Below are positions 10,577 through 22,478 of a DNA stretch of 64,000 bases, piece after piece. A program made the translations under genes and the position numbers. Location of the stretch: contig CM034110.1 of the NCBI GenBank assembly GCA_019914945.1, positions 1,307,001 to 1,371,000 of the forward strand. The letters run 5' to 3'. A model generated the notes under the pieces. The model was not told the DNA's origin. It saw nothing but the letters and a program-made list of their open reading frames with translations, and made no database searches. The stretch's first letter is position 1; every line of letters starts with the position of its first letter. The stretch is from Typha latifolia. Taxonomy: Eukaryota; Streptophyta; Magnoliopsida; Poales; Typhaceae.

Positions 10577-11455
10577 TGATACCATCTCCCCTTAGGCTAA
10601 GGTTCGATCTATCCCTTTTTTAGATCTAGATAGGATCTGACACAGAAATTTAGAAGAGGATCTCATAAGATTCAACCGTCGGATCGATGTGAATGATATG
10701 TTGTAGCCTTAGAAAGGATCCAAAAAATCTAGTTTCAAAAAAAATCGGACGGTACGATCTCAAGATATCATCCAAGAAGTAGACGAATGTCAAGGAGTCC
10801 GTCTATGGATCCGTGGATGGAGGCACGAGATCCTAGATGATGATGGATGGTGGTAGACCAGCGATAATAGGGTGGCACTGGTGAGTAGGTGGAGATAGAA
10901 GGATTATGGATGATGGAAGGGGGTTAGGGCAAGGTGATAGATAGATTTGAAGAAGAGAGAAGAGTGAGCCACTCCTAAGGGACAAGGGTGAGTGGCCGGT
11001 CGAGCGATGCTGGGGAACGAGAGAATGAGGGAGAAGAAGATGAAGGAGACTAGGGAAAAACTCAATTCATTCAATAATTATTTCTTGGTTGCCATCCACA
11101 CCTTTAGAGGCTAACCAAATAATTCAAAAATGACAATTATTAACCTTAAAAATAGTAGATTTTCACCAACTGCGTTTGAACGTGTTCGATCGTGTTCGAA
11201 CTCACATTTTGCATTCTCTGTATGTGTGAACCTGATGCAGGCATTCACAAGCGCGTTCAAATGCACATTTTACATTCTCTATATTTGCGAACTTGATGCA
11301 GGCGTTCCCAAGTGCGTTCGAATGCACTCCACCCGTGTTCGAACGCGACATACAAAAAACTTATTTCTGTGAAATAAACACTAAAATAAGAATAAAAGAC
11401 ACCCCTAAAGTGTATCCATACTCGAGACGACATCGGTGAAGTTCGAATCATATCA
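10577..11455 (-). mobile_element. Solo LTR-A (879 bp)
   Basis: A complete LTR reading TGATACCATCTCCCC to ..AATCATATCA on the plus strand, flanked by near-identical duplications tacta (10572-10576) and tacca (11456-11460). The host sequence resumes across it: the gag-pol linker GTGGTCTAGTAC continues as CAGTCGCTGTC, as in the uninterrupted copy at 60480-60500. There is no internal region, so this is a product of LTR-LTR recombination. U3 carries the TTCGAA palindromes at about 11165-11345. Confidence 0.9.
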
Positions 11456-11460
11456 TACCA

Positions 11461-12660
11461 CCAGTCGCTGTCTTTGAACCCGTAGAATTTTTAGCCAGCG
11501 TTCTAGGTGCAAATCGCCCACTTCGATTGCCACAACTTATTTTCAGTGCCATCTTGAGAGCCGTGTACTTTTTCTCCATCCTCACGGCCTTCTCAAAGGC
11601 CTCCTCAGGAGTGGTTGGACAAAGAGAATGAACATTCACTTGTATTTCGTCCTGCAACCTTGAAATGAATTTGCTCATCAATGTCGGTTCGAGCTAAGGT
11701 AGCTTGCAATGACTACTAACTTTTTCAAATTCTGCTTGGTACTTCAATACGGTCATCCTCTGAACCATCTTGCTTAATGTGGTAGCAAAATCTTCATATG
11801 TCATTGTCCCAAATCTGCGTGTGTAATCTTTCTACAAAAGTCAGCCCAACCGGTAAATCCTTCACCACAAATAGCCGATCTATACTAATGTAATGCCGTT
11901 CTTTGGAGGTGAAAGTTTGCCATCTGGACCTTTGCATCCTCCGTTGTCCCTTGACAATTAAAGTATTATTCCACTTGAAACACCCAATCCGTCGGATCAC
12001 CACCTTGGAATTTTGGGAAGTCTAAGCATGCGGTTCTCCCTAGGATAGTATTGTCGGGTTCGCGATAGATCCTTGGTTTAGGTCTGAACCTTTGTGCTTG
12101 TTGATCTCCTTTTCTATATCCTCGAGCACGTCCATCACCATCTTTGAAGGGATCAACATCATTCTCTAAGTGCCAATCCTCTTCATCGACGAAGCGCACC
12201 GGTGCCGCACCCCTATTGGGTTCCACCACTGCTGGTCTTGGGTTTTGTATCAGAGATAGGGGATGATATGTAGGAATAGGTAAAAGATGATCATTGACAT
12301 TAATATGTCGCACCTGGACCTGTGGGGTATCGGTTTGGTGTGGTCCCACCGCTGGTCTCTCTTGAGGCACCGATTTTCGTCGAGGAGATGATGAAGCTGA
12401 TCAGTTCATGACATATTCTTTTAAAGTATTATGATCATTCTGCATTGCGTCAACCTTATGCAGTAATGTTTGGAACATGCTCCTAAGTTTATTTGCCAAG
12501 CTCATGTTCGCACCCATGGACATTAGTTAACTTGGTCCTACCGTGGCTGCCCCAAAGGAATCAGCCTCACGGTTAGAATTATCGTGGATTGAGTCTTCCC
12601 TTGTCAGTGTGTTCTCCATTAATCTCCTTATTAATGCCATCTTCCTTGTTTCCACTATTA
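11461..12660 (-). pseudogene. Chromovirus gag (LTR-B type)
   Basis: Minus-strand Gag. The N-terminal TREDSIHD..NREADSFGA near 12600 parallels 61362-61595. Then come a proline-rich linker, YREPDNTILGRTACLDFPKF, GGDPTDWVFQVE and the Gag core to CPTTPEEAFEKAVRMEKKY and NRSGRFAPRTLA. Several stops interrupt it. It belongs to the same element as 9109-10571, from which the solo LTR-A separates it. Confidence 0.85.
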
Positions 12661-12680
12661 ATGGAGGTCTAAGGTTTCCT

Positions 12681-12694
12681 TGGCTCTGATACAG
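12681..12694 (-). other. Damaged primer-binding site
   Basis: The reverse complement reads TGTATCAGAGCCA, one base off the usual TGGTATCAGAGCCA. It is fused directly to the middle of LTR-B, so the LTR 3' end has been lost by deletion. Confidence 0.65.
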
Positions 12695-13174
12695 TTAGGA
12701 GAGACCTTACCAATGGTAAAGGTGACTGGTTGGTGAAGAGGGAGGATGGAGATATGGATAGAGAGACTAGAGAGGGGATAGATGAGGAAAGAAACTAATA
12801 TTCATTAAGCATAATGATTTTGGCTGCCATCCACACCTTTGTAGTGGCTAACCAATAAACCAAAATAACAATTATTAACCCTAATTCTAGTGGATTCCTG
12901 CCAATCACGTTCGAACACGCCTGACTGCGTTAGAATGCACAAAAAACATTCTCTATCGATGCAAACCTGATGTAGACATTCAAACGTGGTTTTCGAATGC
13001 CCGACTATATTCAAATGCACATTTTGTGTTCTTTATTTTTGGGAACTGATGGCAGGCATTCGCAAAGGCGTTCAAACGCGCCCCCTTCCGTGATCTAACG
13101 TGATTTATAGAAAATTTATCTTAATGAAAACAAATAACTAATATAATAAGAAAAGACTCTAACAAGGTGTATCA
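12695..13174 (-). mobile_element. LTR-B, 3' end deleted (480 bp left)
   Basis: Ends at 13174 with the LTR start (..AACAAGGTGTATCA). It contains the TTCGAA-type repeats (about 12905-13020) and, on the minus strand, words such as TGTGGATGGCAGCC. About 0.4 kb of the 3' part present in other LTR-B copies is missing. It abuts LINE sequence at 13175, so the chromovirus inserted into a LINE. Confidence 0.8.
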
Positions 13175-14060
13175 GTGGGTATCCAGCTTTCCAAAACTTT
13201 GCCTTCCCCATTTTTGGATGAGTTGTGGGCGAAAGCATGCATTGGGTTGCCGTTAGCTTTCCGAGACCAAACCTCCCTAGCTAGCCTTTCGCTTTCCTCA
13301 TGTTTGATCCATAGTAGTTCAAACCACATAGGTCTTTTCAGTCTTCTACTCTCACCTAGCATCATTAAAAGTAAAGGAGCATGGTCCGATGCTATCTGAT
13401 CCAAGTGGGTTATTTTGCTTGAGTGGTGGCCTAGCCATTGAATGTTAGCTAGTGCACGGTGTAACCTGATTTAGATTCTGTTGGAGCCAAGTTGGTTATT
13501 ACACCAAGTGAAAGGCGGTCCTTCATAACCTAGATCAACGAGGCCTGCCTAATAAATAAAGGCCTTGAATGCTTTGCACTTAGGCCCTAATATCGTTGGA
13601 CTTGCACTTCTCTTTTCGTTAACTAATGTATAGGTATTGAAGTCACCAATTATGCACTAGGGGGGCGTTGATGCTCAAAACGTTGGTGAGCTCCTCCCAT
13701 AGCCGTTTTAGTCAATTAGCTGGGTGCTAGCATACACAGGCGTCCAACCCCAGGTTTGACCCTTCTTGTCAAAGAAAATGATGTATATTGCATATCTAGA
13801 CGTCACAAAGACATCCACCCTTCCCACTTCTTTTTTTCCATATAATAATGATTCCGCCAAATCTACCTTCCGCTGGGACTGCAAACCGGCTCCAGCATCT
13901 CCTTAGAATTGTTGCCACCCCCTTGGTAGATTCCCAATTTGCATGTGACTCAAGCAAAACAAGGAAATCCAAATTGTGTTCACGATTTAGATCTCGATAT
14001 CAATCATGGACCTCTTTCTTCATAACTCCCCAACAATTCCAAATTATTGCTTAGGACATG
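13175..14060 (-). pseudogene. LINE-1 element: ORF2 endonuclease fragment
   Basis: Minus-strand translation parallels the endonuclease of the second LINE (22812-23660): a GQTWGWTPVYAST-like word near 13750, the DFN.YTLV.EKRSA region near 13620-13640, and MDQIASDHAPLLLMM..RRLKRPMWFELLW at 13300-13404. That last word holds the conserved SDH near the catalytic end. Stops break the frame. It is cut at 13175, so the reverse transcriptase part is gone. Confidence 0.75.
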
Positions 14061-15496
14061 ATAACAGCATAAAAAAAGGTAAGTGAGCATATCTCACTAG
14101 GTCATCCACCTCTTCGGGGCATGGGATTGGCCTCCTTCCTCCTGCCTAGGCTAGTCTATGGCAAGAGGTCTCTGCCTCGGTCCTCCCCTTTCATATGCCA
14201 CCAAGACTAGCTGGGCCTGCCCTTGATCTATCTCCATTTCCTCTTGGCCTCCCCCTTGCCTTGGGATAGGACCACCTTCAGTTTTGTGACCATTTGATCA
14301 TGCACCTCTATGGCCTTTCCTTTGGTTGGTGTTATTGGTCCATAACATACATGAGCAATCTCTTCTTGAACAACTTTCGCTAGGTATAGTCTTTTCGAGC
14401 GATCCACATAGACTCTCTCTTTAGTGGTCCTCATGAATGGGGTACGAGGCTCCATACTATTGCCTTGGCCAAGGCAAATATACACCCCATGGATAATTGC
14501 CATTCCTTGGTCAATCACCTCTTTGGAGCCACGCTAACTCTCGTGGCGTTCCACTTCCCCTTTGTGACCTTTGCCTTCCTAACTCTCCATATCTTCATCC
14601 CTCCTTTCACTTACTTGGTAAGTTGGCAGTTCCCCTGTATCTTAAGGTAAGTCCATCTAAGATATCTTAGAAGCATGCGAAGGACCCACCAAATCATATA
14701 CTTTGGCCTTTTCTTTGTTTGTCACCCCCGACGTACCCTCTTTTGGTTTGGTGTTTGCATGGTTTTGGTGTGTCTGACGTATGAGGTTTGTTGAGGTGTC
14801 CTTTCCTCCTACCATTCTTTTTGCTAAGATATGACTTCCCCTTTTCCCATTGGCTGCATTGGTAGCTTCTGTACCATTTCGAGGAATGGAAGTCTCCTGG
14901 TAAGACTTCCATCCCTCTTGCCTCTGTCCTTGTGCCCAACTCCCCCTATTGACCTTTGGACCATCCTGGTTATCCCTACTATTTTTTGTTGGTTCTCCAG
15001 CCGGTTTTGCATAGCTCTCCCTCCTCAGTGTTCCTCGGCGTGGCCTTCTCTGAACAATGAACATGGTCCATAGATGGACTCTTGCCCCTTCACCTGTTGC
15101 TCTCCTTAGCTATCCTTGTCGTCTTTGCTGCTGGATCAAGCTGGGCTACTTTTCACCTCTGTCTCTTTCTTTTCCACTCCGGCTTTGCATAGCTCTACAC
15201 GATGGCCTACCCTCCCACAAGTAAAGTAATACATGGGAATGTTTTCATACACCACTATCTAATCCAAATTATCTATCCGTGAGCCTAACCATACAGCTGT
15301 TTTCAACGACTTACTCAGGTCGGCCTCCACACATACTCGGGCAAAGCGACTTCGAGTATGGTCGAGTGTTGTCTCTTCGACTCTCAGCAGCTTCCCAAAG
15401 TAAGCCGCCACTGGATGACGGCCTCAAGCTCCCAGTATTCCTTGGGCAGATTATGCAGTTGGATCCACACCGAGGTCATGGTAAACGCATCCCTCG
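14061..15496 (-). pseudogene. LINE-1 element: ORF1 central and C-terminal part
   Basis: Minus-strand ORF1 remnant. Near 15200 a CCHC knuckle reads FTCGRVGHRVELC, with the first Cys apparently changed to Tyr. Upstream is VWIQLHNLP.EYWELEA, as in the second LINE (near 25000). Open stretches at 14657-15064 and 14228-14518 correspond to the basic, low-complexity C-terminal half (parallel to 23839-24889). ORF1 proteins bind LINE RNA. LTR-C interrupts the ORF at 15497. Confidence 0.7.
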
Positions 15497-18400
15497 TCGC
15501 CACCACCGCCTCTCTTTTCCTTCCTTTTTATTTTTCTCTCTCTAAAATGCTCTCCCATCACTCTCTCCCTCTCTTGATCTCTCTCTCTCTCTCACTCTCT
15601 TTTCCCCCTCTTGTCGACGCCGGCCTATCGCCACCATCTTCGTCGTCGTTGTCGAGATAAGCCTCTCCTTGCTCCTCTTCTCTCTCTAGTGATCTCAAGT
15701 TCGTCGTACCCAAGCCGCCAGCGAGAGGCCGACCACTGGCTGGCCAACAACGACCGAGCCCCTCCCCACCGGCCTGGCTCCTCCTTTCTTCTCTTCTCTT
15801 CTTTTTCTCCTCTCCCTTTTCTTTCTTCATTCTTCTTCCTTTCTTTTTCTTCTTCCTCGATTCCTCTTTCATGGCTGCTATAGTGCTGGGCCGAGCCCAA
15901 CACTATAGCAGTTCTTTTTTCCTTATTTCTTTTTCCTTCTTTCTTTTTCTATTATTTAAGGATTTTATGTAACTAATGCATTTAGTTTAATTAGGTAGTT
16001 AATTACATTGTTATATATATATAGATTTATATTTGGTAATGTAACTATTAGCTAATTATAATTAGTATAATTAATGATTAATTATATTATAAACACGTAA
16101 ACATACCTATTATTTACATATAAGCTTACTTGCATATGATAGACTAATACTTAGCTTCATTAATTATATTTGTGAGATTTATAAATATACCCTAATATTT
16201 ATTATTTATATAAAGCTAGTAAGTAATTCCATCGGTTTAGTTATATTATTTTGTATAGAATAAAATAATAGGCTTGTTTATTTATTTGCTTATTTCTTAT
16301 ACTATATAACTAAGTGAAGATTATGTAGTTGTTAATTAGTTAAGAAACAATAAGAATAATAAAAAATTAATTATAAATAGATCTTGTATGTAATTATATC
16401 TTATTTATAGTTATTTAGCCTTTTATTTTATTTTATAATTATATATTTAGAATATTTTTATATAAAAAGAAACAAACATCTTCTTATTATATTATAACTA
16501 GCATTTTATGATAATAGTATAATTATAGTATTTGAATCATATCTATAATGTATAGATAATGTAGATCTAATAATGTAAACCTAATAAATATTTATATTTT
16601 ACTTGAATTAATTCTAATTGGATAAACGACTAACTACATGCTACTTAAATATTTTCAGACCTCAAACCCCTTATTTGAGACTATGTAGACTCTGCTAACG
16701 GCGAGTTAACGTTCAGTTGACAAATGTGAGGGATACATGGTTCATGTCTTCTAATTAGATGTGAGAAGTCTTATCCCCTAGATGTCTTTTCTAAATTAGG
16801 ATATATTATATAGTTATGTATATGCATGTTTTAACCTCCAGCATAATTATATGATCTTATCTAGAGATGATTTCAGTTGAGCATATTTTATCATACATTT
16901 TATTAGATTGATCTAAGATAGGAGTATGGTGGTAAAATATATAGAGATAATTGGAGATGACTATACTATTATGACTTTATGCCAAGATGATCTCTAGCAT
17001 AAGTATACATGTGATAGATTAATATTGATATGCATGTGTTAGATGTATGATTCAAGATTGCATTGGATTATTTTTTTTATTTCCCTACCACATAAATTCT
17101 TGATATGCATTGACTTGATTATAATATTGGATATATGCATGTAATCTATCATATAGAAGAAAATGCATAAATCTCATTGATAGAAAAGTTGATAGAAAAG
17201 GTATGTGGGTACTTAAGTAGGCGCCAGCATTAGGTGTGCCTGATGTGATGATTATGGTCGCTGATATGCGATATCTCATAGTTCATGTCCGAGGTCAATT
17301 AAGTCTAGTGCGCACAGATAATCAGACACCTACCGTTCGTTAGGGCATGCGTATGGCGAGTTACCCTCTTGTGATTTCTATTGACTAGTGGGGTTCCCAA
17401 TTTGGATAGATATTGAGATACCCTTAGTGTATAGTAAGGTATGATTATGACCGATAACCCTTAGCGTATAGCAGGTATGATTATGACCGATATACCCTTA
17501 GCATATGGTAGGGTATGATTATGACTGAGATACCATTAGCATATGGCAGAGTATGCTCTGAGCCTATGGGTTGGAAGTTAAGATTGGGTACCTAGTGTTG
17601 ACTGTGTATAGTGGTCTAGTATGATGATGTTATTCAGAGTCAATATTAATAACTGAGATATTGAGAAATGCATATGATTTTATTATCATCTAGTATACTT
17701 GATTATCGAGTGGTCATTATGCATCATATGTGGTTGTATTTGATATTATAACATGGTCATGATTAACATGCATCATATTTATCATATTTGAGAAAAAGAT
17801 GATAATGATATGACATGGAGATTTATTTATACATTATTAAGAATTTATATATTTAATCAATTAGGGCATGATATCCACTATACATTTATATATTATTGAG
17901 ACACATTTATATACTCATTCATAATATGATGCTCCTTTTTGATTCATATTATCCAATACATAATTTACTCTTTGTTTGACACCATTAATTCAGGGTAAGG
18001 TCTATTCACTAAGCCATTAGCTCATGAGTCTTTTTATTTCTTTTCTAACCCCTCAGATATATGGTATGTAATAGCGACTTGAGATATCTTAAGAAGATAT
18101 TTTAGAGCAAAAATGAGATAAGTTATAGATGTGAGATAGTATAGAAGATAGTTTATCTAGATGCTTAGTTATACCAATATTTAATATTTGTACTCCATTG
18201 TATAGATGATTATTTGTATAATATAGGTTGAATTATAGTATATTTTTGTATTAGTTATTTTAGTTGTATTTTGATAATTTGTCCTAGCTTGTGAGGATCA
18301 TGTCAGATTATGTAGTTATCTAATATGGTTGTTGTGGATTTAGATGTGGATAACTTAAACGTGTTTAACTTGATGATGTCATGATTTATTTTGTGATTGA

Positions 18401-18546
18401 ATATGTGAGCATAGGGGTGTATCTATGCGTGACAGGCCCCTCTTGTCCTGTCACGTGCATCGTGTGTGCCCGTGTGGGCGCGTGGTGTGCATGTGCCCGT
18501 GTGGGCGCGTGGTGTGCACGTGCCTGTGTCGGTTGGGGCCGTTACA
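15497..18546 (+). mobile_element. LTR-C copy 2 (left end missing)
   Basis: Parallels 38250-41233 along its length: a CT-rich left part, AT-rich middle, hairpin array, the block around 18000-18110, and a GC-rich end ..GGCCGTTACA at 18546. LINE ORF1 sequence lies on both sides, so it inserted into that ORF. The first ~140 bases of the LTR and ~70 bases of LINE are absent at the left junction, which points to a deletion across that boundary. The terminus contains a direct duplication of GTGTGGGCGCGTGGTGTGCA (near 18473 and 18501). Confidence 0.85.
17418..17553. repeat. Four tandem imperfect hairpins in LTR-C copy 2
   Basis: Units near 17418, 17453, 17491 and 17529 read like ATACCCTTAGCATATGGTAG followed by GGTAT, 35-38 bases apart. 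They are homologous to 992-1136. Confidence 0.7.
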
Positions 18547-18951
18547 ACATAGGCTAAGTCTGTCTCTCTTTCAAACCTGAAGATATAGAATCCCTCATTC
18601 ATGTTGGACACCGAGAAACCATAGTTTAAGTAGGATGTATTTGAGTCGAGCTAAGGGGATGCCGCTACCAAGAAACCGGCCAAACAAGGTGAGCTGCCAT
18701 CTATTTCGACATGCTTGCAGCACCTTTGGCTCTAGGATGATGTACTCATCAGTTTGGGCTTTTATCTTCGCTAGAATGTCTTCCGAAATACATCCTTCTA
18801 GGCTGAGGCTTCGTTGGTTTCCAGTTGCTACTTCTTCCCAGGTCCTCCTCTCAGCTTGCTTAGCTTTAGTAGATTTGGAGGACGAGGCTCTCCAAAGCGA
18901 CACATCTTCTCCTCCTGCCAACACTGGTGGTGCTCGTCCTTCCTCTTCCAT
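18547..18951 (-). pseudogene. LINE-1 element: ORF1 N-terminal part (DUF4283-like)
   Basis: The ATG at 18951 starts MEEEGRAPPVLAGGEDVSLW. Then come TWEEVATGN, ISEDILAKIKAQT, RWQLTLFGRFLGSGIPLARL and, nearer the LTR, EGFYIFRFERETDLAYV. This matches ORF1 of the second LINE block by block (GRFLGKGIPLVQIKMLLAKL, EGYYVFRFEEEEDLNHV). A stop lies near 18595. The rest of the ORF continues beyond LTR-C at 15496. Confidence 0.8.
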
Positions 18952-19097
18952 CCGGCTGCCATCGAGTCCGGATGCTAGAGAAGGAAGTCAACAGAATTTC
19001 TTTTTTACTCAGTAATGGAGGCTCACAAAAGCACGAAGAATGGATGCTAATCATGTTAATTCTTGTAAGCATTGATCATCGGCCATGTTAGAATTTT

Positions 19098-19447
19098 TTT
19101 TTGATCATTCATGAGCCTGAAGACTAGATATAGGTTGAACAAAGAGCCAACCCTCCCTAGATACAGAGGCATTTAAGCCCCACCGAGCTTTTAGCTGCAT
19201 AGTCTAGGCTTCAAGCCATTTGGGTCGTCGAACAATTGCTCCGAACCAAATGCTGCCGAGACCTGCTTTAAGTCGTTGCGCTGCCAAGCTGTTCCTCCAA
19301 ACTAATCACACTGTTGAGCCATAAACCGAATCGAGCCAAGCCACAAAACCACGAAATAATTTCTCCATAATATTATTTAGAATTAGAGTCGAACCTATGA
19401 CCTCCTTGGTCATAAAGAAAGTACTTGCCAACTCTACTAGAGTTGGC
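19098..19447 (-). mobile_element. Candidate tRNA-derived SINE
   Basis: On the minus strand the right end has Pol III-type internal promoter boxes: TGGCAAGTAC (19421-19430, A-box-like) and GGTTCGACTC (19386-19395, close to the B-box), 25 bases apart as in tRNA genes. The left end finishes in a run of nine T on the plus strand, which is an A tail on the minus strand. TTAGAA plus a T run occurs on both sides (19088 and 19453), compatible with a target duplication. A tRNA gene is unlikely because no cloverleaf is apparent. The body of about 300 bases is not recognised. Confidence 0.4.
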
Positions 19448-19514
19448 TGGTATTTAGAATTTTTTTTTTGACTGTCACTGGCAGGTAGTATTTAGAAATT
19501 TTTTTTTACTGTCA
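19448..19514. repeat. Duplicated LINE tail plus target site
   Basis: Two units in a row, 19449-19477 and 19484-19514, each read GGTA(GTA)TTTAGAA + T9-10 + (G)ACTGTCA. TTTAGAA is the target of the LINE at 19498, and the T run with ACTGTCA is that LINE's tail. A slipped second attempt at target-primed reverse transcription, or a tandem duplication, would explain it. Confidence 0.6.
19484..19497. repeat. Target-site duplication, left copy (14 bp)
   Basis: GGTAGTATTTAGAA, identical to 25591-25604. It marks the 3' end of the minus-strand LINE and is followed at once by its poly(A), seen as T on this strand. Confidence 0.9.
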
Positions 19515-19536
19515 AGGAGCTGTTTCCAGCTATATA

Positions 19537-20460
19537 TTAGTTAACTACCGACCCGTAAGCCGCATCGACAGCAATAAGTTTACAAAACTCTAGGGGGGCG
19601 TAGCTTAACCGCTCGAAAAAGCTAGAGCCGGAAGCCACGCTTGCCTTAGCAGTTGCCCAGTCAGCAACATTGTTAACTTCCCTACCTACGTGAGCAAACC
19701 TAACTTCCAGACATTCCTTCGCGAGGTCGACGCACTCCTGCACCAGGTTCCTAACGCGCCAAGGGCAGTGCTCCACTCTCTGCAGGCATCTGATGGCCTC
19801 CTGGCAATCTGTTTCGAACACCAACCTACAGTCTCTACCGGTCACCTTCAGTCCCATTCTGATTGCCCACAGTTCAATTTGCAAGGCCAAGTTCCCCGGA
19901 CAAGGCTCCCAAACCGCTTGGACGAGCTCCCAAGTTGCATCACGAAAGACGGCCGCTGCACCTCCTTGAGAGGCGCCCGCCCGGAGCGCGCCGTCGGTGT
20001 TTACCTTAATCCACCTTGGCTGTGGTGGTTCCCATCTCTTTCTGCTACTCGCTCCTTTCTATTTCTTTTCTTTGGTCATTTGCCTGTGCTCCTCCGCTAA
20101 AGCTTCTGCTCTTCTCACCACTACTGTCTCTGGTGTCTTCTTCTCACTAAAAACAACTTCATTCCTGCTTTTCCAAAGGGTCCACAATGTGCAGGCTATT
20201 ATCCCTATAGTCTTTAGGTCTTTCTCCTTGCTTGAGCTCTATTCTCTCATAATCCATTCCTGATCTATCATTGCGGTATCCACCGCTTCTCTGGTTCGCA
20301 GAATCTCCCAAACCCCCCGGCTGTATCTGCACATAAACATGAGGTGGTCGACCGTCTCTCGGAACAGCCCGCACATTGCGCACCCTTCCTCTGATCCAAT
20401 ATGGATGTACTGAAGATAGGCTCGCGTTGGGAGCTTGCCCCACAAGAGTTTCCAGCAAAA
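19537..20460 (-). pseudogene. LINE-2 ORF2 C-terminus: zf-RVT and RNase H
   Basis: 20239-20458 encodes the zinc-binding region typical of plant non-LTR RTs: RAYLQYIHIGSEEGCAMCGL, ETVDHLMFMCRYSRGVWEIL. 19537-19890 encodes an RVT_3-type RNase H: MALQIELWAIRMGLKV, FETDCQEAIRCLQ, ..NNVADWATAKAS. It has the acidic residues in ELWAI, ETDC and VADW. These lie in a different frame from the RT, so at least one frameshift separates them. RNase H would degrade the RNA template after reverse transcription. Confidence 0.85.
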
Positions 20461-22478
20461 AGTTCTAATCCTCGAAGCTACCGGTAGCCTCTAGAGAATC
20501 CTCCACCCTTCCCATTGGTGCTCACTCTGCGGTTGTAGAGAGTGGTAGATAGCTTTAACTGATGGAGTTCCCCTTGGGTGTAGCCACCATATCCACCTGT
20601 CCTCACTGGTGGCGGTACCCATGGGGGGTTGATATCTCATACGCCATATCCGAGCCCGCCTCTCTACAAAGCCTCTTGGTAGTCCAGNCGCTGGTTGTTA
20701 GTGATGTCCGCCACCCTCAAGTTTTGGTCCATTAGAGAACTCGCGAGCTCCCTCGGCTGTCTGCTCCACGGAACCTCTTGCGTCCATGGATCATAAGCTG
20801 CTCTCGTGTTCCTGCCATCCCCAATCAACACTCTACAGCCCATCCTTAATTGCTTGGCGGTTTGGGTTAGAGCACGCCACACCCACGATGCATTGGTTGT
20901 CTTCTTTGATTCCCATGGGTGCAAGCTCCCATACTTGGCCTGCATTAGTCTGATCCATAGGGCCTGCTCCCTGTTTAACATCTTGAAGACCAGCTAGCTC
21001 AGGTGAGCTGTTCTTGCATCTCTGAGACGTCGAACCCCGAGGCCGCCCTGCCGCTTGGTGGTGGTGACCTGTTCCCAGTTCAGCAGGTGTAACTCGTGGC
21101 CAGCACTGTTTTCCCAAAGGAAGGCCCGTGCTTTTTTGGTCATCTCCTCCAGCACCGCATCCGGCAACCAAGTGCTGCCTAGCCAGTATGCCGGGATCGA
21201 CATCAGAGTTGCATTAATCAATGTTAATTTGCCGGCTTGTGACAGTAGCTTCCTTTTCCAGCCGGCAAGCCTCTTGTCGATGCATTCCACCAAAACCTGA
21301 TGCTCTTTCACCTTCACTCTCCTCCCCGAGATAAGCACCCCATGGTATTTGAACGGCATGGCTGCCACCTTCAACCCAAGCTTCATGCTGAGCTGTTTAC
21401 CCACTTCTGCCTCGATCCTGTTTGGAAGATACAGCTCCGACTTGCTATAATTAACTCTCTGATTGGTGATTTGCTCATATCGATTAAGGCAGTCTAGAAT
21501 ACTCTGAGCATTATCAGTAGATGCCTCCATCATTAGTAGTAGATCATCTGCATACAACAGGTGAGACATCTGTACATCTCTAACTTGCATGACTATGATG
21601 AAGAGGTAGGGTGAGAGTGGATCACCTTGCCGCAGACTACTGTGAGGTGTGATCCAGTTTGTCGGGCTCCCGTTGATCAGCAAGGCGAAACGGGGGGATG
21701 TGATACATGCCTACACCCAGTTACACCACTGCGGAGGGAAACCCATCAGTTGCAGCGATCCTACCACCGCCTGCCAGTTAACACGGTCATAAGCCTTTTC
21801 CATGTCCATCTTGATCATCATGATAGGCTTCTCTCCTTTATCTACAGCCATGGAGTGTGCCACCTCTTGAGCTGCCAGCGTGCTGTCACCTATACATCTA
21901 CCGGCAATGAAGGCCGCCTGTTCCGGTCTTATGAGTTTGGGCAACACCGTCTTTAAGCGACTGACCATGACCTTTGTGATGACCTTATACACAACATTGC
22001 ACATAGCAATGGGTCTATAGTCCGCCACCCTTGTCGGGTGCTCTTTCTTGGGTATGAGCATTATGAAGGTTTCCCCCCATGATCTCGGCATAGCCGAGAA
22101 GGTGAAGAAGTGGCCAACCGCCTAGCAGAGGCTGCCACCGATGGTATCCCAGTATTTGGTATAGACTTCCGCTTGCATCCCGTCCGGGCTAGGAGCCTTG
22201 CCCCGCGGGAGACTCCACACCGCCTCTTTGATTTCCTCCCGCGTAATAGGCCTCTCCAGCGCGATTGCTTCATCGGCCGAGATACACGGAAGCATGGGCC
22301 ACTCGTTTCTCCCATAACCACGATCTTCCACGGCACCCCAGAGACCTTGGTAGAAGGAGGTGAAAATTTGGCACACTTCGGTGGGTTCCTGCACCCATCT
22401 CTCACCGTCACCCATTATACCTAGTATCATGTTCCATTGTCTTCACATGGTAGCCGAGATATGGAAGAATTTGGTGTT
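20461..22478 (-). pseudogene. LINE-2 ORF2 reverse transcriptase
   Basis: Reads in a single frame (with the endonuclease) from 22478 down to about 20664. Words in order: LERPITREEIKEAVWSLP, GKAPSPDGMQAEVY, ETFIMLIPKKEHPTRVADYR, KVMVSRLKTVLPKLIRPEQA, IKMDMEKAYDRVNW, LRQGDPLSPYLF and the catalytic LLYADDLLLMMEAS (near 21545). In-frame stops occur at 22479, 22443, 22122, 21711 and 20994. An undetermined base N is at 20688. Without the stops it would reverse-transcribe the LINE at a nicked target. Confidence 0.9.

Noticed and set aside
13848..14054. Plus-strand frame in the LINE endonuclease region
   Set aside because: Antisense shadow of the minus-strand LINE, no domain.
15279..15903. Overlapping open frames of 80-104 codons on both strands
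   Set aside because: They lie in CT-rich low-complexity LTR-C sequence (runs of Ser/Leu or Arg/Glu/Lys) and have no domain. The homologous part of copy 3 (38212-38761) gives different products.
20688..20688. Undetermined base N
   Set aside because: A single ambiguous call inside LINE ORF2; noted as an assembly uncertainty, not biology.
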